A stretch of DNA of 64,000 bases from Laccaria trichodermophora (taxonomy: Eukaryota; Basidiomycota; Agaricomycetes; Agaricales; Hydnangiaceae). The notes below the pieces were generated by a model, which was not told the DNA's origin, made no database searches, and worked only from the letters and a program-made list of their open reading frames with translations. This document shows positions 46,060-57,742 of this stretch, piece by piece (position 1 is the stretch's first letter; every line of letters starts with the position of its first letter). Both the position numbers and the translations under genes were made by a program. Where the stretch lies: the NCBI GenBank assembly GCA_018417955.1, contig JACTVC010000001.1:558001-622000 (forward strand), given 5' to 3'.

Positions 46060-48768
46060 TCATAATCCAATTGATCCCTGATCCCTATCGCTGCCGGTAT
46101 AATCATTTGGAAGTAGGTCTGGGGCTCTGCGCACTCCCCTTTCACTAGAAAAGCCAGTGAGACTGGTTACAAGCAACAGGTTGACCGCACTCACATTTCA
46201 TCTATGGCCAGCAATAGATCGTAATTAATTTCCTGTGAAACAACCGAGTCATGTTTATAAGTCGGGTGCGACCGTACGAAATTTCTGATCCAAGTTGCAG
46301 GAGTTATGAGAGATCCTGAACGGAGAAACAAAATCAACAAATATGGCAAACGTGAGTAGGGAGGGAACCAACCGTTGGCCCGCCGTCTAATGAGATCTAG
46401 ATAGCTCTCTACCTTTGCCAACTCTCGCGGCTCGATATCTAACGTGTCAATATAGGCATAAATAAGTCGCAGGAGTCCTGGGAAATTGTCCCCCTGTGTA
46501 TAGACATGCAATGAATATGGGAGGAGCTACCAAATCGATGCTTACCTTGCCATTGATGATTTCGTCCATGCTCATTTCCTCATACTCCTCCTCCACAGGT
46601 GGGTGAGGAATGAAGCCGTTTTCTGGCAGCGCGGTGCGTGGGAAGCAATTCCTCATTTTTTTGTCTTTCTTTCTGGGCGCGCCATCTGTAGGAGAGCAGG
46701 CACCAGATGACGAGGCTACGCTTGACGCTCCACTTCGGCCGGGTGGGTATACGTCTTTTCTAAAATGGAACTTCGCTTTCGCAGCGGCGTCCCTACGTTG
46801 AGCCGTGGCCATATTCTCGTCGACCTAACTTGATCAATTAAAGGACCAGATGTTGAGATGGACATGAGGATATACCTTCGATATTGGAATGTAGAGATTA
46901 AGATTGAAACTAAGGATAGCGCGTGAAAGCAGCACAACGAATACAGCGAATGCGGCGTTCTCAAAATCCGTTATTTGAACCTCCATGCTACGAAATTCAA
47001 CACGCCAGCCGATTGGTGAGTTAGGTGGAGGGGGTTTAAATCGGAGAGTCTGCCAGTTGGTTGATTGTATATTCTTTGGTGATATGAACTGCAGCTCCAT
47101 CAACGAATCGAGCACAACACACCTCAAAATGATCACTGCTGGACGTGTCATCTTGGTTGATTGTTTCTGAGAAGACGACAAGAGGGTCGCGTATGAAGAG
47201 GTGCGACATGTGCTTTGACAGCAAATCATCGATTCCTGAGTCAAGTGTGAAAACGAGGTCCATTGATGCAATAAGGGCAACGATTACCATGTGCGCGCAG
47301 GCGGTCGTAAATAGATTCGTCGTACGGCAAATAGTTATCGTTATACTCGGGTCGGTTGAATCCGTCGTTTGAGATGTACAGATCAACGCTGTCGTAACGA
47401 GACTTTGGAATCCTAAAACGACTGTCTTTGAGGGGCTGCAACAGGTAAATCAACAACAGTTGTAGCAAAATAGACTGTGACACACTTTCAAGCCACGCTC
47501 TTCCTCCGTGCGATCATCGACACTGCCGGCAATAACGTTCCATCGACAATCCACATCAGCGAGGTACCCACGCCATATAGGGCTGGCCCCCGTCAACGCC
47601 AGCTAACCTTCATAATAAACGTCTTGGATCTTCTCAGTAACTCCGAAACGTACCAAGATAGGGCCAATAGGAATCAAACCATCGTACAGGCGCCTGGCGT
47701 CAGAAACATTGCATGCCTGGAAAGTCAGTTGAAGGCAGCAACATCCCATTCCAAAGCCCATCGCGTCAAGATAAATGTGATCGGGGAGGGCCGCGCCATT
47801 CTTCGCATCTGCGGGCCAACTTGCATGAGTAAAACAATGACATGTAGGGCAATACAAACCTGAATCTTCCTTGTAAATGTTGCGGTCCCAGGGAATCGTT
47901 GGGTCGACAAATGGACGAGGGGTCTTCTCGTCGAAAAAAATTGGTAAATTGATTGCAACCTTAGAACCTCTTCGACTCCTGATATTGGCCGTAAGGGTAC
48001 TAAGAAGGAAGGGTTAGGAAAGCACGTACATGCCACTAAGGTACATACGGGAAGCGTGCATGTGGGTTCGTGATTTCTTCAGGTAAAAAGAAGCTATGAC
48101 TTGAAACAGCATCGTTGGGGTTGAAATATGGTTCCGTAAAGTGACCTTGCACACCCAAAAGAGGAAACGAAGTGAAGGTCAAAGGTATTTCATTTGGCTT
48201 GAGATGTTTACGAGCAAGAGCTCGTCTGCGCGATTCAATGAACGATCGACAAAAATGTTCAGCGCATGTCACACCTGTATCGCATATTGCACTCAACCGA
48301 CAAGAGATCTTGAATATAGCCAGTGTAGGGAGAACCTGGGGTAGACTCAAGCATGTATCGTCCATACTCTGGATGGAAGTATGGCACAGCGACGCTGAAA
48401 TGATCTGTTAATTATATCGAAGTGTCGACCTCGTAACGTACTCGATAGGACAGCCAGCAGAGATGTCATGGACTATATCACTGAGTTTTGCGAGAATTTC
48501 CGTTTGCCTCAATGAGAGCTTTGCACTCTTCTCTTGTTCGTCGAATGCTACCACCATATATTCGATCTTATTTTCAATGAGAAAGGTAGCTCATCATCTC
48601 AAACGAATTCCAACTCACCTCGTCGCCCCATAGTAACTCGTCGCCAGTCCTGTCCTTCAATCGATCCCAAATATGAAGGAACTGAGTGATTCCATGGGTT
48701 CGCACATGGTCAGCATATTTTTTAGCTTCATCCCAGGGCAAAGGAGTGCCGAGATACAAGAGGCCCAT
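46060..48768 (-). CDS. GSH1: Glutamate-cysteine ligase (gamma-glutamylcysteine synthetase)
   Basis: The first enzyme of glutathione synthesis joins Glu and Cys with ATP in the cytosol. Exon 1 (48768-48619) encodes [20 protein letters not shown], the start used by fungal and animal enzymes, and ends in LLWGDE. Later exons carry [62 protein letters not shown], the signature [60 protein letters not shown] and [14 protein letters not shown]. The last exons give [33 protein letters not shown] and the C-terminus [20 protein letters not shown]. About ten short introns separate these pieces. Order and expected length fit the family. Confidence 0.92.
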
Positions 48769-49982
48769 CGCCCAAAGGAAGGGTACTATCAATTGCAAGT
48801 CCCAAGTGCTACTAAATATACGAGTGGCCCTGATTAGAGGATGTAGGATTGGTGAGCAAACTTTCCACGGGCTCGGAACAGATTTTACGTCTACGATCCG
48901 GCCCGATTTCCACGGGCTGACTGAGCATGACCGAAAAAAAGGCAGGGAGAGGGTGTATTCTACAACACTCTAACGAGTTCGGCAAAAAGATCACTTGATG
49001 AATATCAAGAAGCGCACCTCACCTTTCTACAACAATTCCTTTTTTATCAGAACATCAGCCAGGCTTGATGATATGCAAGTTACTATACGCTTACTTGAAT
49101 CCCTGGCACTATACATACAATTACCTTTCCCTTATTATGAACAGCCAGATACAATCCTCTAAGTATATGTACTCTTGATCCCCCGATACATACAGTGTCA
49201 CTGCTCCATCACCTTCCATACCCTATCCGCCACTCCGCCATCGTTCCGCAACATTGCTTCCGTCCCTGTCTTTTTATCATATCATGGGATTGACATCCTC
49301 GGAGACACGTGCAGGCTGCCACGATGAAGCAGGGTCGCGGAAGATCCCTAAATCAAGGGATATGATCCTGGCCACCGTCGAGATAAGATTTCCGCCAGAC
49401 TATTTCATGACAGTGCTATCTTGGCAAAGCTTGAAGCTTTGAAGCACGCCATCCTTGGACGCTCTTGCGTATCTCAGTCTGCGTCTCGCTGTCCAAACTA
49501 TCCCATTTATACTGACGATCCTGATCGCGTGCAGTGGAATCTCATTTTTTGTTCCGCCCCTGCATCCCTTGGATTTCAAAATGATTAGCCACGCCTTGCG
49601 GGGTATATTTGGCGACAAATCGACTTTCAGCGGAATATTGATACATAAGTGGACGGCAATGACAGACGAGAAAGGGAGGTCTAGGGCTGAAGTGTAGATT
49701 TCCTCGCCATGGTAGTCGAGGGAGGAGGTTACGGGTGCTGGATAGATAATTTGCACCCGAGAGGACAAAAAAGCGACAATGACGGAGAAGAATGCTGTCT
49801 TCCAGAAAAGAGTCTAGCGGGTAAAGAATGGGTTTGATTAGAGACCAATGTTCGCCAAGTTTAAATTTCGTTCTAGCCTTGAGGGCGAGTTGTGGCCAAG
49901 TTTCGCTTTTGAATAATTAATGTCACGCTGAAATCACATCGTGGCGTGAACTGAGTCTAATCCGAGGAACGAGTCTTGGGCT
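48769..49982. other. Region with an unresolved coding-like stretch
   Basis: Between Gsh1 and Atg6 no complete gene could be built. On the minus strand, segments around 49830-49600 (a hydrophobic AFFSVIVAFLSS run then YPAPVTSSLDYHGEEIYTSA), 49480-49420 (DSLDSETQTEIRKSVQGWRA), 49370-49280 (VARIISLDLGIFRDPASSWQ) and 49260-49200 (LRNDGGVADRVWKVMEQ then stop) look protein-like in successive frames. They could be exons of one small gene or a decaying one. I do not recognise the product. Confidence 0.35.
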
Positions 49983-51685
49983 TTAGCCATTAGTACCATT
50001 GGTGGCCCATTTCAGACATATTTTAAGGGCCAGGAGAACATGGCGCAATGACCGGGTCCATGCCTCTTCCTGATTAAACTGAAGTTTCACAGATACTTCA
50101 CCGATTTTGTCCCTTGTGATCCTGAATGTTCATTGGGTAAGCGACTGCGATGGTCATCTCCTCACAAAGAACGCACTGATGGGGGAAATCGATGTTTGGA
50201 TCCTGAGATTTGATGTGGTCCATGAGGTGCTTGAGACAATCAAGGAAAGCAACCATTGCAATATCGAAACGGCGATTATGCAAAAGGCGTCCAAAATGGA
50301 GATCACCAGAGCCATATAACTCATAGTTAACTTTATCACCTGTTATCTTCTCGATCCGCGAGAATGAACCCATGGGAACCAACCGATAACTGTGAATGAA
50401 GGGCGTGAATGAATGAAAATAACGGATAGAGCGACAAACTTTTCAAATGAGTAATCCAACTTTCTTGCAATGGTGTACAAAAGCAGCAATGTTTGACCCC
50501 AAGCGGCGTTGATTTCAGCCCATTCAACCTGTTCTACGATGAGCATTTTCATCTAGATTAAAGAAGGGCTGGCTGACTGGCACCCCAGACACTCGTCCTA
50601 GACGAAGCCCGTTAATTGTCCCAAACACGCCGTCGTGACCAATACAGAAGGCATCGTTGTATACATTAGTTCGTTCCAACTTCTCGAGTGTTGCTGAATC
50701 TGCAGCATAAGCGGCTCGTAAACTTGCCAGCTGGGAGGTTTGTTGCTCTGACAGCAAGAGTTGATCATTGTGCGTCCGCCAAAACCTTTGACAATCCTGA
50801 AAAAAAATTAAAGGGAGAGAGATGGTTCGACTTACTCTGCTTCTTCAGCCTCTAAAGCCTTCTCGTCAAGTTCTAGAAGGCGCAATTCATCATCTAGTTG
50901 TCCCCTTTCTCTTTCCGCCTCAACTAGCTGTTCGATTGCAAACTTTTCCTCCAGCTTTAATTTTTCAATTCTCTTCTCAGCTTCTGCCAGTGTCATAGCC
51001 TGCGACTCCCTCTCCCTCTCCTTTCGAACCTCCTTTTCAAAGGCAATATAGCCATCCCTTTCCTTCTTTGTTTCGTCAAGCTGCTTTTGAAGATCACTTA
51101 GCAGGATCTGGGTGCACTCAGCACAAAGGGGGTGGTCTATATCCGTCCGAGTGGATAGAAGGTTGAAGAGGCGAGCTGTCGAACGGAGATGATGAGAGAG
51201 GGGGGAAGGGGCCTCCTGCTCGGGTTCTAAAGGTTTGGCTGGCTGTGGAACATTGGGGCTATTTCGTGATTTGCCTGATCCTTTCTTTGAAGGAGGAGGA
51301 GAGGAAAGTGGGGCTGGAATGTTGCGGATTACGCTATCTTGAAGAAGTACAAAGGATTCGGTAGGAAGGGGACCTGTTCGCTGAGCCTGCTTCCCTTGAG
51401 CTCGGGGAGATAGCGGTGACCCCGACTTGCTGGTAGTAGACGCCTTCGAAGGCTGCCTCGAAGCTTTCACAGGCGAAGACGGCGAGTCGTTTAGTTGTTT
51501 ATCTGAAACGGGGCGCGTGGGTGAAGAGGGTAATGTAGCGACAATCATATCATACGCCGAAGGCGCGAGATCGACGAGAGAGGCATCAAGCTAATTCCGA
51601 ATGCTCAGAGCGAACGCGACGAAATCAGACAGTCACACACCTGAAGAGGCTCTTTACATTGTTGGCAGACAAGTCCAGCACTCAT
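49983..51685 (-). CDS. ATG6: Beclin 1/Atg6/Vps30 autophagy protein
   Basis: Six exons give 479 aa: 51685-51641, 51590-50836, 50785-50578, 50528-50440, 50389-50177, 50112-49983. Atg6 is a subunit of the Vps34 PI3-kinase complexes in autophagy and vacuolar sorting. The N-terminal CxxC pair ([15 protein letters not shown]) is followed by a Ser/Pro linker, then [20 protein letters not shown] and a long coiled coil (~150-250). The evolutionarily conserved domain has [75 protein letters not shown] and the end [20 protein letters not shown]. Splice joins all keep frame. The start gives the conserved CxxC N-terminus. Confidence 0.95.
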
Positions 51686-51838
51686 ATTGATGGAGGCAGC
51701 AGTTGACGCTGGATTTTTGATGTAATTTACATAGCGATCACGTCACAGCGTGACTACTTTGACACGGCCCGCGTTCTTGCTTCTTCAACTCGACTTTCAA
51801 GAGGCAGCACTTCAATCCCCAGGTGCTATCGCCTTAGG
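51686..51838. promoter_or_regulatory. Compact bidirectional intergenic region
   Basis: The start codons of Atg6 (-) and DNA polymerase kappa (+) are separated by only 153 bp, so both are probably driven from here. The stretch contains GATCACGTCACAGCGTGAC (near 51736), a near-palindrome with a CRE/E-box-like CACGTCA core. Binding is not shown. Confidence 0.4.
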
Positions 51839-54641
51839 ATGAAACCTGGGTCTGAGCATCAGCTAGACTTGTTGCAGGAGACCGAAACTCTCGTAAAACG
51901 CCTTGCGGGTCCGTCTTCTGGGAAAGCTGGGTATGTCACTGCCTTTATTTATCAAGCCGCAAGTTGAACATGCTGCTTGTGTGATAGGCTTGCCCTTGAC
52001 CAGACTGAAATCAACCGCATCATTGCTGATGCTTCGAAGGGTTCCAAATTCTATGATGTATTTATCCTCTGAAGTTGTGATATATCTAAACTGACACTCA
52101 AATATTCATCCAACCACAGAATGAGAAGAGGAAGGACAAAGAGTTAACTGAGCGCATTAATAGGATAAAGAAAGAAAAAGATGAATCCATGAGAGGGGTC
52201 GACATTCGTACGCGATGGATAATCGTCACGGCACTTGCTAGCTAATTGATATTTACAGGTAAAGTTGAGGCAGCGGTTGATCAATTAGTACAGACACCTT
52301 TTCCTCTGCCAGTTTTGTTTATATTCATGTTAGCTCCTTGACTAGCTCGTGCAACTGGAAGCTCAACGAGATCTCAGCCAAATCATTGTCCATGTTGATA
52401 TGGACGCATTCTTCGCAGTAAGCCACTGTCTGATTTGATAAAACTAATAGACTAATCGATTTTCTATTCAGAGCGTAGAACTCCTGTATAATCCCGAACT
52501 TGCCGGAAAACCTTTTGGTGTAAGCTTCATAGAGTCGGACGAAAGCAAATCCTTTACCCCAATGTAGGTTGGGCGTGGAGTCTTGACGACCGCATCCTAT
52601 GAAGCAAGGAAGTATGGCGTGCGTTCTGGTATGCCAGGTGACGATATTGTCTTTTTTGACTTCCCTCATCACTAAAAGTTTACAAGGCTTTATCGCAAAG
52701 AAGTTGTGCCCCGACCTCATTCTCGTCTCAAACAAATTTTCAAGATACTCCGAGATGTCAGCGAAGGTGATGAATATCTTTAGGAGATACGATCCCAATA
52801 TGTGCCCTGCTGGGTCTGATGAAGCGTATCTTAAGTAAATGGCTTGGTTTTCATCCCATTACCTCGAGGTGACAAAGAAGAAATAGTATCACGGAGTACT
52901 CCATTGGGCATGGCTTGACTGCAGAAGTATGCGTCCAGGAGATGCGGAAAGCGGTTCATGCTGAAACTCAGCTAACTGTCAGCGCAGGCATTGCCCCAAA
53001 CAAGGTACGGACGACCCCCTGGGAAAGGCGTCGAATAACTAATCGTGATTCTACTGCGTAAGATGCTTGCAAAGGTGCGTATTAATACAAAAGCTCTCAC
53101 ACTCCCATTAATGTGATGCACCAAGATTTGCTCCGACAAGGCGAGTACTTCGCCAACAGTCATTTTGATATTTTACAGATTTCATTGGTAGAACAAACCA
53201 AACGGGCAGTTCCAAATTCCCTTCGATAGTGCATCGATTAAGGCTTTCATGCATCACCTATCGATACGTAAAGTACCGGGTATCGGCAGGGTGAATGAGA
53301 GACTTTTGGAGTCCATTGGCATCAAGGTAGGTTTCATACTTTTCAGCCACAATGATATGCTCACGGTACCGAAAGACGTGTGGTGACATTTATACGCATC
53401 GGGTTGTTATATCGGTAATGGATAAGCGTTTCGGGCTCAAGTTTCTTTTGCAAACCCACCTGGGCATCGCATCAAACATCGTGGAACCGCATCTCAGGGA
53501 GGAACGCAAGAGTATTGGCGCTGAGAGGTTGGTAGAATAACCCCCTCCTCACACTCAATGCACTGACGGGGGGCATTCAGGACGTTCTCCTCGTTGGGCG
53601 ACAAAGACAAGATATTACAAAAGCTTCAAGAGATTGCTGCGGAGTTGGAGAAAGATATGAGCCGAAACGGATGGACTGGTCGGACAGTCACTTTGAAGTA
53701 TAAGCTAGATACGTATCAGGGTAAGCGTTTCGTATGAATCTTGGTTAGTTGTGACTCATTGTCTTTTGCAGTCTTCACCCGTGCGAAGACTTTTGATCGA
53801 TATGTCTTCACCAAGGAGGAACTCTACTTGGTGAGTCCGCTTTCTGCCTGTGTGCAGAGTTATCACGAATAATCGAAGACTGGCAAAGAATTGATCCTTC
53901 TAGAACTCCCTCTCAAGTTGAGACTCATTGGCCTCCGGCTAACCAAGTTGAAGGATCTCAGGCATAGCTCTGATGAGGGTAGCGGAATCAAGCGCGTCGG
54001 TATCTTTCTCGCATTGTATCTGTGGATTATGATGGACTTGACGGATACAGTTTTTTACACCTCTCAAACACGAGCTTCCCAACAAGAAGCCCAAATTAGC
54101 TTCCTTGACGACAGGAAGTGAAACAAGTAACTTGGAAATCCAGGATAGATATGATGAGTCTATGCCTGGATTTTATGAACACGATGAAATAGATGACGTG
54201 ATACCTGACGAAGACGATGACAACGACGAACTAGAAAACCTTGAAGTGCTGACTACGACGACCCACACGACAACAACATCCGCTTTGAATGCGGACATTA
54301 ACAATGCAGGATCAAGTAACGCGATTGTTCAAGTTAAACCGTATCCTACTGGAGAGGCAGCATCCTCGCGCGTTGAATGGAAGGACTCCTCGAAGGTCAA
54401 TACAAGCAAGGAGACTCATGAATGCCCTGTTTGCGAGAAGACCTTGGAGACGGACAATAAAGGACTCAATTGTCACATTGATTTCTGTCTCAGTCGAGGG
54501 GCTATCTGGAAAGCACAAGGTGAGGCGAGTAGCCCTGCTCCCAGACCTAAATCAAAGAGTTGGCAGTGGGGCAACTTGGGAAAAGGTCAGGGCGAGAAGC
54601 TTGACTCCACCCGGACCGGCAAACGGAAAGCTATGGACTAA
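51839..54641 (+). CDS. DNA polymerase kappa (Y-family translesion polymerase)
   Basis: Many short exons start with 51839-51930, 51988-52057 and 52119 onward; the last exon ends at 54641. The Y-family enzyme copies past bulky or minor-groove DNA lesions. The N-terminal helix typical of kappa (NRIIADASKGSKFYD, EKRKDKELTERINRIKKEKD) precedes the catalytic residues in IIVHVDMDAFFASVE and in SDEAYL. YEARKYGVRSGMPG, KFSRYSEMSAKVM, VSAGIAPNKMLAK and KVPGIGRVNERLLESIGI (thumb helix-hairpin-helix) follow, then the little-finger region (KSIGAERTFSSL, VTLKYKLDTYQVFTRAKTF). The C-terminus has an acidic linker and one UBZ-like zinc finger (ECPVCEKTLETD ... HIDFCLSRG) for ubiquitin or PCNA contact. A single UBZ, rather than two, is seen. 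Confidence 0.92.
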
Positions 54642-54698
54642 TTTATGTGGATTTATGGTGAACGTGTGTCTGTAATAATCGTCAATTCTATGTATGTT

Positions 54699-55434
54699 TT
54701 ATGGTTTTCCTCGATGCAGATTGAAGGAAGCTTGTACCCCCTTGCCTGCCTTAATGTCCTGCATACAGCGGCCATCGATCTCTCTTCCCCTTGTTGCCAA
54801 TTCAATGACACGGGATTCCAGGTCTTTCGGAACACAGACCACACCGTCCTCGTCTGCAACTATCCAATCACCAGGGTGCACTGTTACGGCAGGAAACGAA
54901 TCCGCGGCTGGGCTAGGAGAAACGATGACAAGAGGAACATTGATGGCTGAGGGGCGCGTGAATGGCGATTGACCGAGCGTAGACAGGCCCCTGGCAAAGA
55001 CAGGAAAACTAAGTTGGCGATGTTCGGCAATGTCTCGACAGCGCCCAGAAATAACGACGCCAGTGGCCAGGCGCGCCTGCGCTCCCGCAGTCATCAATCC
55101 GCCCCAGACTGCATTAACTGCCTCTGAAGCAAAGTCAGTGAGGGCTCAGTACTGAACGGAAGTGACGAAGCAAACCTGGGGGCGCGTTGATGACAACAAC
55201 TGAATGGGCAGGTGTAGTGTCAACGAAATGAGCGGATAGCTTTGGGGCTGATATGTCGGAAGTGAGGACCATTTGGACTGTGTAGGCTGAGCCGCATATT
55301 CTAGTCGCTGAGCCAGATAATGCAGGAGAGATTATATGGATATCTGGGAGAAGGCCACCATGAGGAAGAGAGAGTTTAATGAGAGCGTCTGAGATTTCAC
55401 AAGTGGAGAAATGGGCTAGGTTGGAGGTGGACAT
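54699..55434 (-). CDS. RraA-fold protein (HMG aldolase/oxaloacetate decarboxylase-like)
   Basis: Exons 55434-55176 and 55123-54699 give 227 aa. The RraA family covers 4-hydroxy-4-methyl-2-oxoglutarate aldolases, oxaloacetate decarboxylases and bacterial RNase E regulators. Family marks are STCEISDALIKL near the N-terminus, WGGLMTAGAQARLATGVVIS then GRCRD (substrate- and metal-binding Arg/Asp), and PGDWIVADEDGVVCVPKDL. An aldolase or decarboxylase is more likely than an RNase regulator in a fungus, but the substrate is unknown. An in-frame ATG 27 bp upstream (55461) is an alternative start. Its stop lies 58 bp from that of pol kappa, so the 3' UTRs probably overlap. Confidence 0.88.
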
Positions 55435-55565
55435 TGAACAGATGTAATCTAATCTACTCATAAATGTAATCCAATCTAATCACATCTAAAATATCATCTA
55501 ATCTATACACGCCACGTGGCCACTTACTCTGGTCGTGCTCTTCGTCGTCGTCCTCAACGTCAACG

Positions 55566-57658
55566 ATGACCCCTCGCTCTCCCCCAGCGCGTCCCCACAT
55601 CGGCATAAATTTCTCCCATCGTTTTTCGGCAACAGAGTGGGGCGAAGACGACGCTTGGGACAGTGCATCCGATTCAGAATCACCCCGCCAGTCGTCCCTC
55701 ACTAGTTCTTGGAATCGCTCAACGTCCTCGTCATCTACAACCGCCCCGAGGACTGTCCCTCGCTCCTCAAATAATTCCTCTTCCTCTACCCTCGCTTTTT
55801 CTTATACCCATCTCAATGCTCCCAACCCGAGCTCATATCCCCCCAATACTGATCCTATACCCTCACAAACTCCGAAAAATGGCTGGACGATTGTCCGCAA
55901 AGCACCCAATACTTTCGACGACCATAGACGCCCGGACGGTGGTACTGAACTGGAGAAAGATGATCTTACTGGAGATGTAGATGTCGAGGGTGACATGATC
56001 TTGGGCGATCTCGAAACGGAATCCAATGGGCCAGGTGTAGCCCCACCAGAATCGTCACTTCCAAGCCAACTCAAAGGAAAGGAAAATCGAAGACATATCC
56101 GTGAAGATGTGGACAACATTGTGAATGGTAGCTTCATACGTGTCTTACATTATCTCTCATGAACCGTGTCTTTCTTTCGCTGCTTAGATCCGTTGCATGG
56201 TGTGAAACGCCGTCCAAGGCGAATGGAGTCATCACCATCTTCACTGACGCGGCTCAGCGATTCCTCATCACCAGAGAATCTTGAAAAATCAGAAAAGTTG
56301 TTGCGCGAGAGGTCCATACGCTCAAATCGCAGGCATAAATTCGTCGACTGTCTCTCCAGCCAGGACGTCAGCATTGGTAGGTGCCACGCGCTTTTAAGAC
56401 AAGAATCTTTTCATTCGCTTTGCAGGAGAACTGCGAAAGCTTGCTTGGGCTGGCATCCCAGTAGATTTACGCCCTATGGCTTGGCAACTTCTCCTTGTTC
56501 GTTCCACCCTTTACCTGCTAGTGATCGAATTTCACAAGTTGCAAATTAGGGGTATCTTCCACTGCCTACACCCCTTCGTTCAACAACGCTCGCTCGGAAA
56601 CGAGGCGAATACGTTTCTCTTGTCGAACTCGCGTTTGCCCGCGGCCGTGAAGGTCTTGACCAACAGATCTGGCATCAAATTGAAATTGATGTGCCAAGAA
56701 CAAGACCGGGTGTGAGATTGTGGATGCACGATGCAACTCAGCGGGTGGGTTGACTTCCAAATGGCTCTTTCACTGCGCTGAGTTGGTTCCAGAGCCTGGA
56801 ACGTATTTTATATGTGTGGGCCATCAGGCATCCCGCCAGCGGCTATGTTCAAGGGATCAATGATCTTGTAACACCGTTTTTTCAAGTTTTCCTGTCAGCG
56901 TATATTGGTGGGCGGCGCTATCTCGCGAGTTTGGCTCCGTGACTCACCTTGCAATCACAGATTCTGATCCAGAGTTATTCGATCCATCCATTCTTCCGAA
57001 GAACGTCCTGGAGGCAGTGGAGGCGGATTCGTTTTGGTGTCTTTCTCGGCTTCTTGACGGCATTCAAGATAACTACATCTTCGCGCAACCTGGGATTCAG
57101 AGGAGCGTCAGGAGAATGGCTGAGCTCGTAGCGCGCATTGATGGTCTGTTGTATCTTCTTGCTCAATGTGATACTTCTACTGACCTGCAGCAAAAAACCA
57201 GCTCCTCTTTCGTCTCATCTCGAATCACAGAATGTCGAATTCATGCAGTTTGCTTTTCGCTGGATGAATTGCTTACTGATGCGGGAGATCAGCGTCCAGA
57301 ATACAATCCGGATGTGGGATACCTATTTGGTCAGTGTTTTGGGCCTATCCAATGCAACCATCTTGTTGACAATTGTTAGCACAGGCGGAAGGCCCAGACG
57401 CTTTTTCGCAGTTTCACCTTTACGTCTGCTCTGCATTTCTTGTACGCTGGAGCGAAAAGTTGCGACAAATGGACTTTCAGGTAATTTGTTGTCATTTTAC
57501 ATTACCATTACTGATCAAGGAATCAGGGCATCATTATGTTCCTCCAGTCCCTGCCCACTCAAGACTGGGGGGATCACGAGATTGAAATGCTTCTGAGTGA
57601 AGCTTTTGTCCTCAACTCAATATGGCATAATGCTCAGAGTCACTTCAATGGTAAATGA
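55566..57658 (+). CDS. TBC-domain Rab GTPase-activating protein, Gyp1/TBC1D22-like
   Basis: About nine exons; the first begins at 55566 and the last ends ENSIWHNAQSHFNGK-like at 57658. Gyp1-type proteins speed GTP hydrolysis by Golgi Rabs. The disordered N-terminal ~200 residues contain a GWTIVRKA strip. The TBC domain starts at LRKLAWAGIPVDLRPMAWQL, then GYLPLPT and RKRGEYVSLVELAF. The arginine finger is in IDVPRTRPG and the glutamine finger in SGYVQGINDLVTPFF. DSFWCLSRLLDGIQDNYIFA, VEFMQFAFRWMNCLLMREI and SFLRMWDTYL-like segments follow in order. It diverges from the RraA gene over about 130 bp. Confidence 0.9.
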
Positions 57659-57742
57659 AAGCTTCTGGGAAGCAAAAGCTGCAATGTAATTATTTGAGGG
57701 TACTGTATGTGGAGGAATGTACGACTTTTTGGGGGCGGGGTA

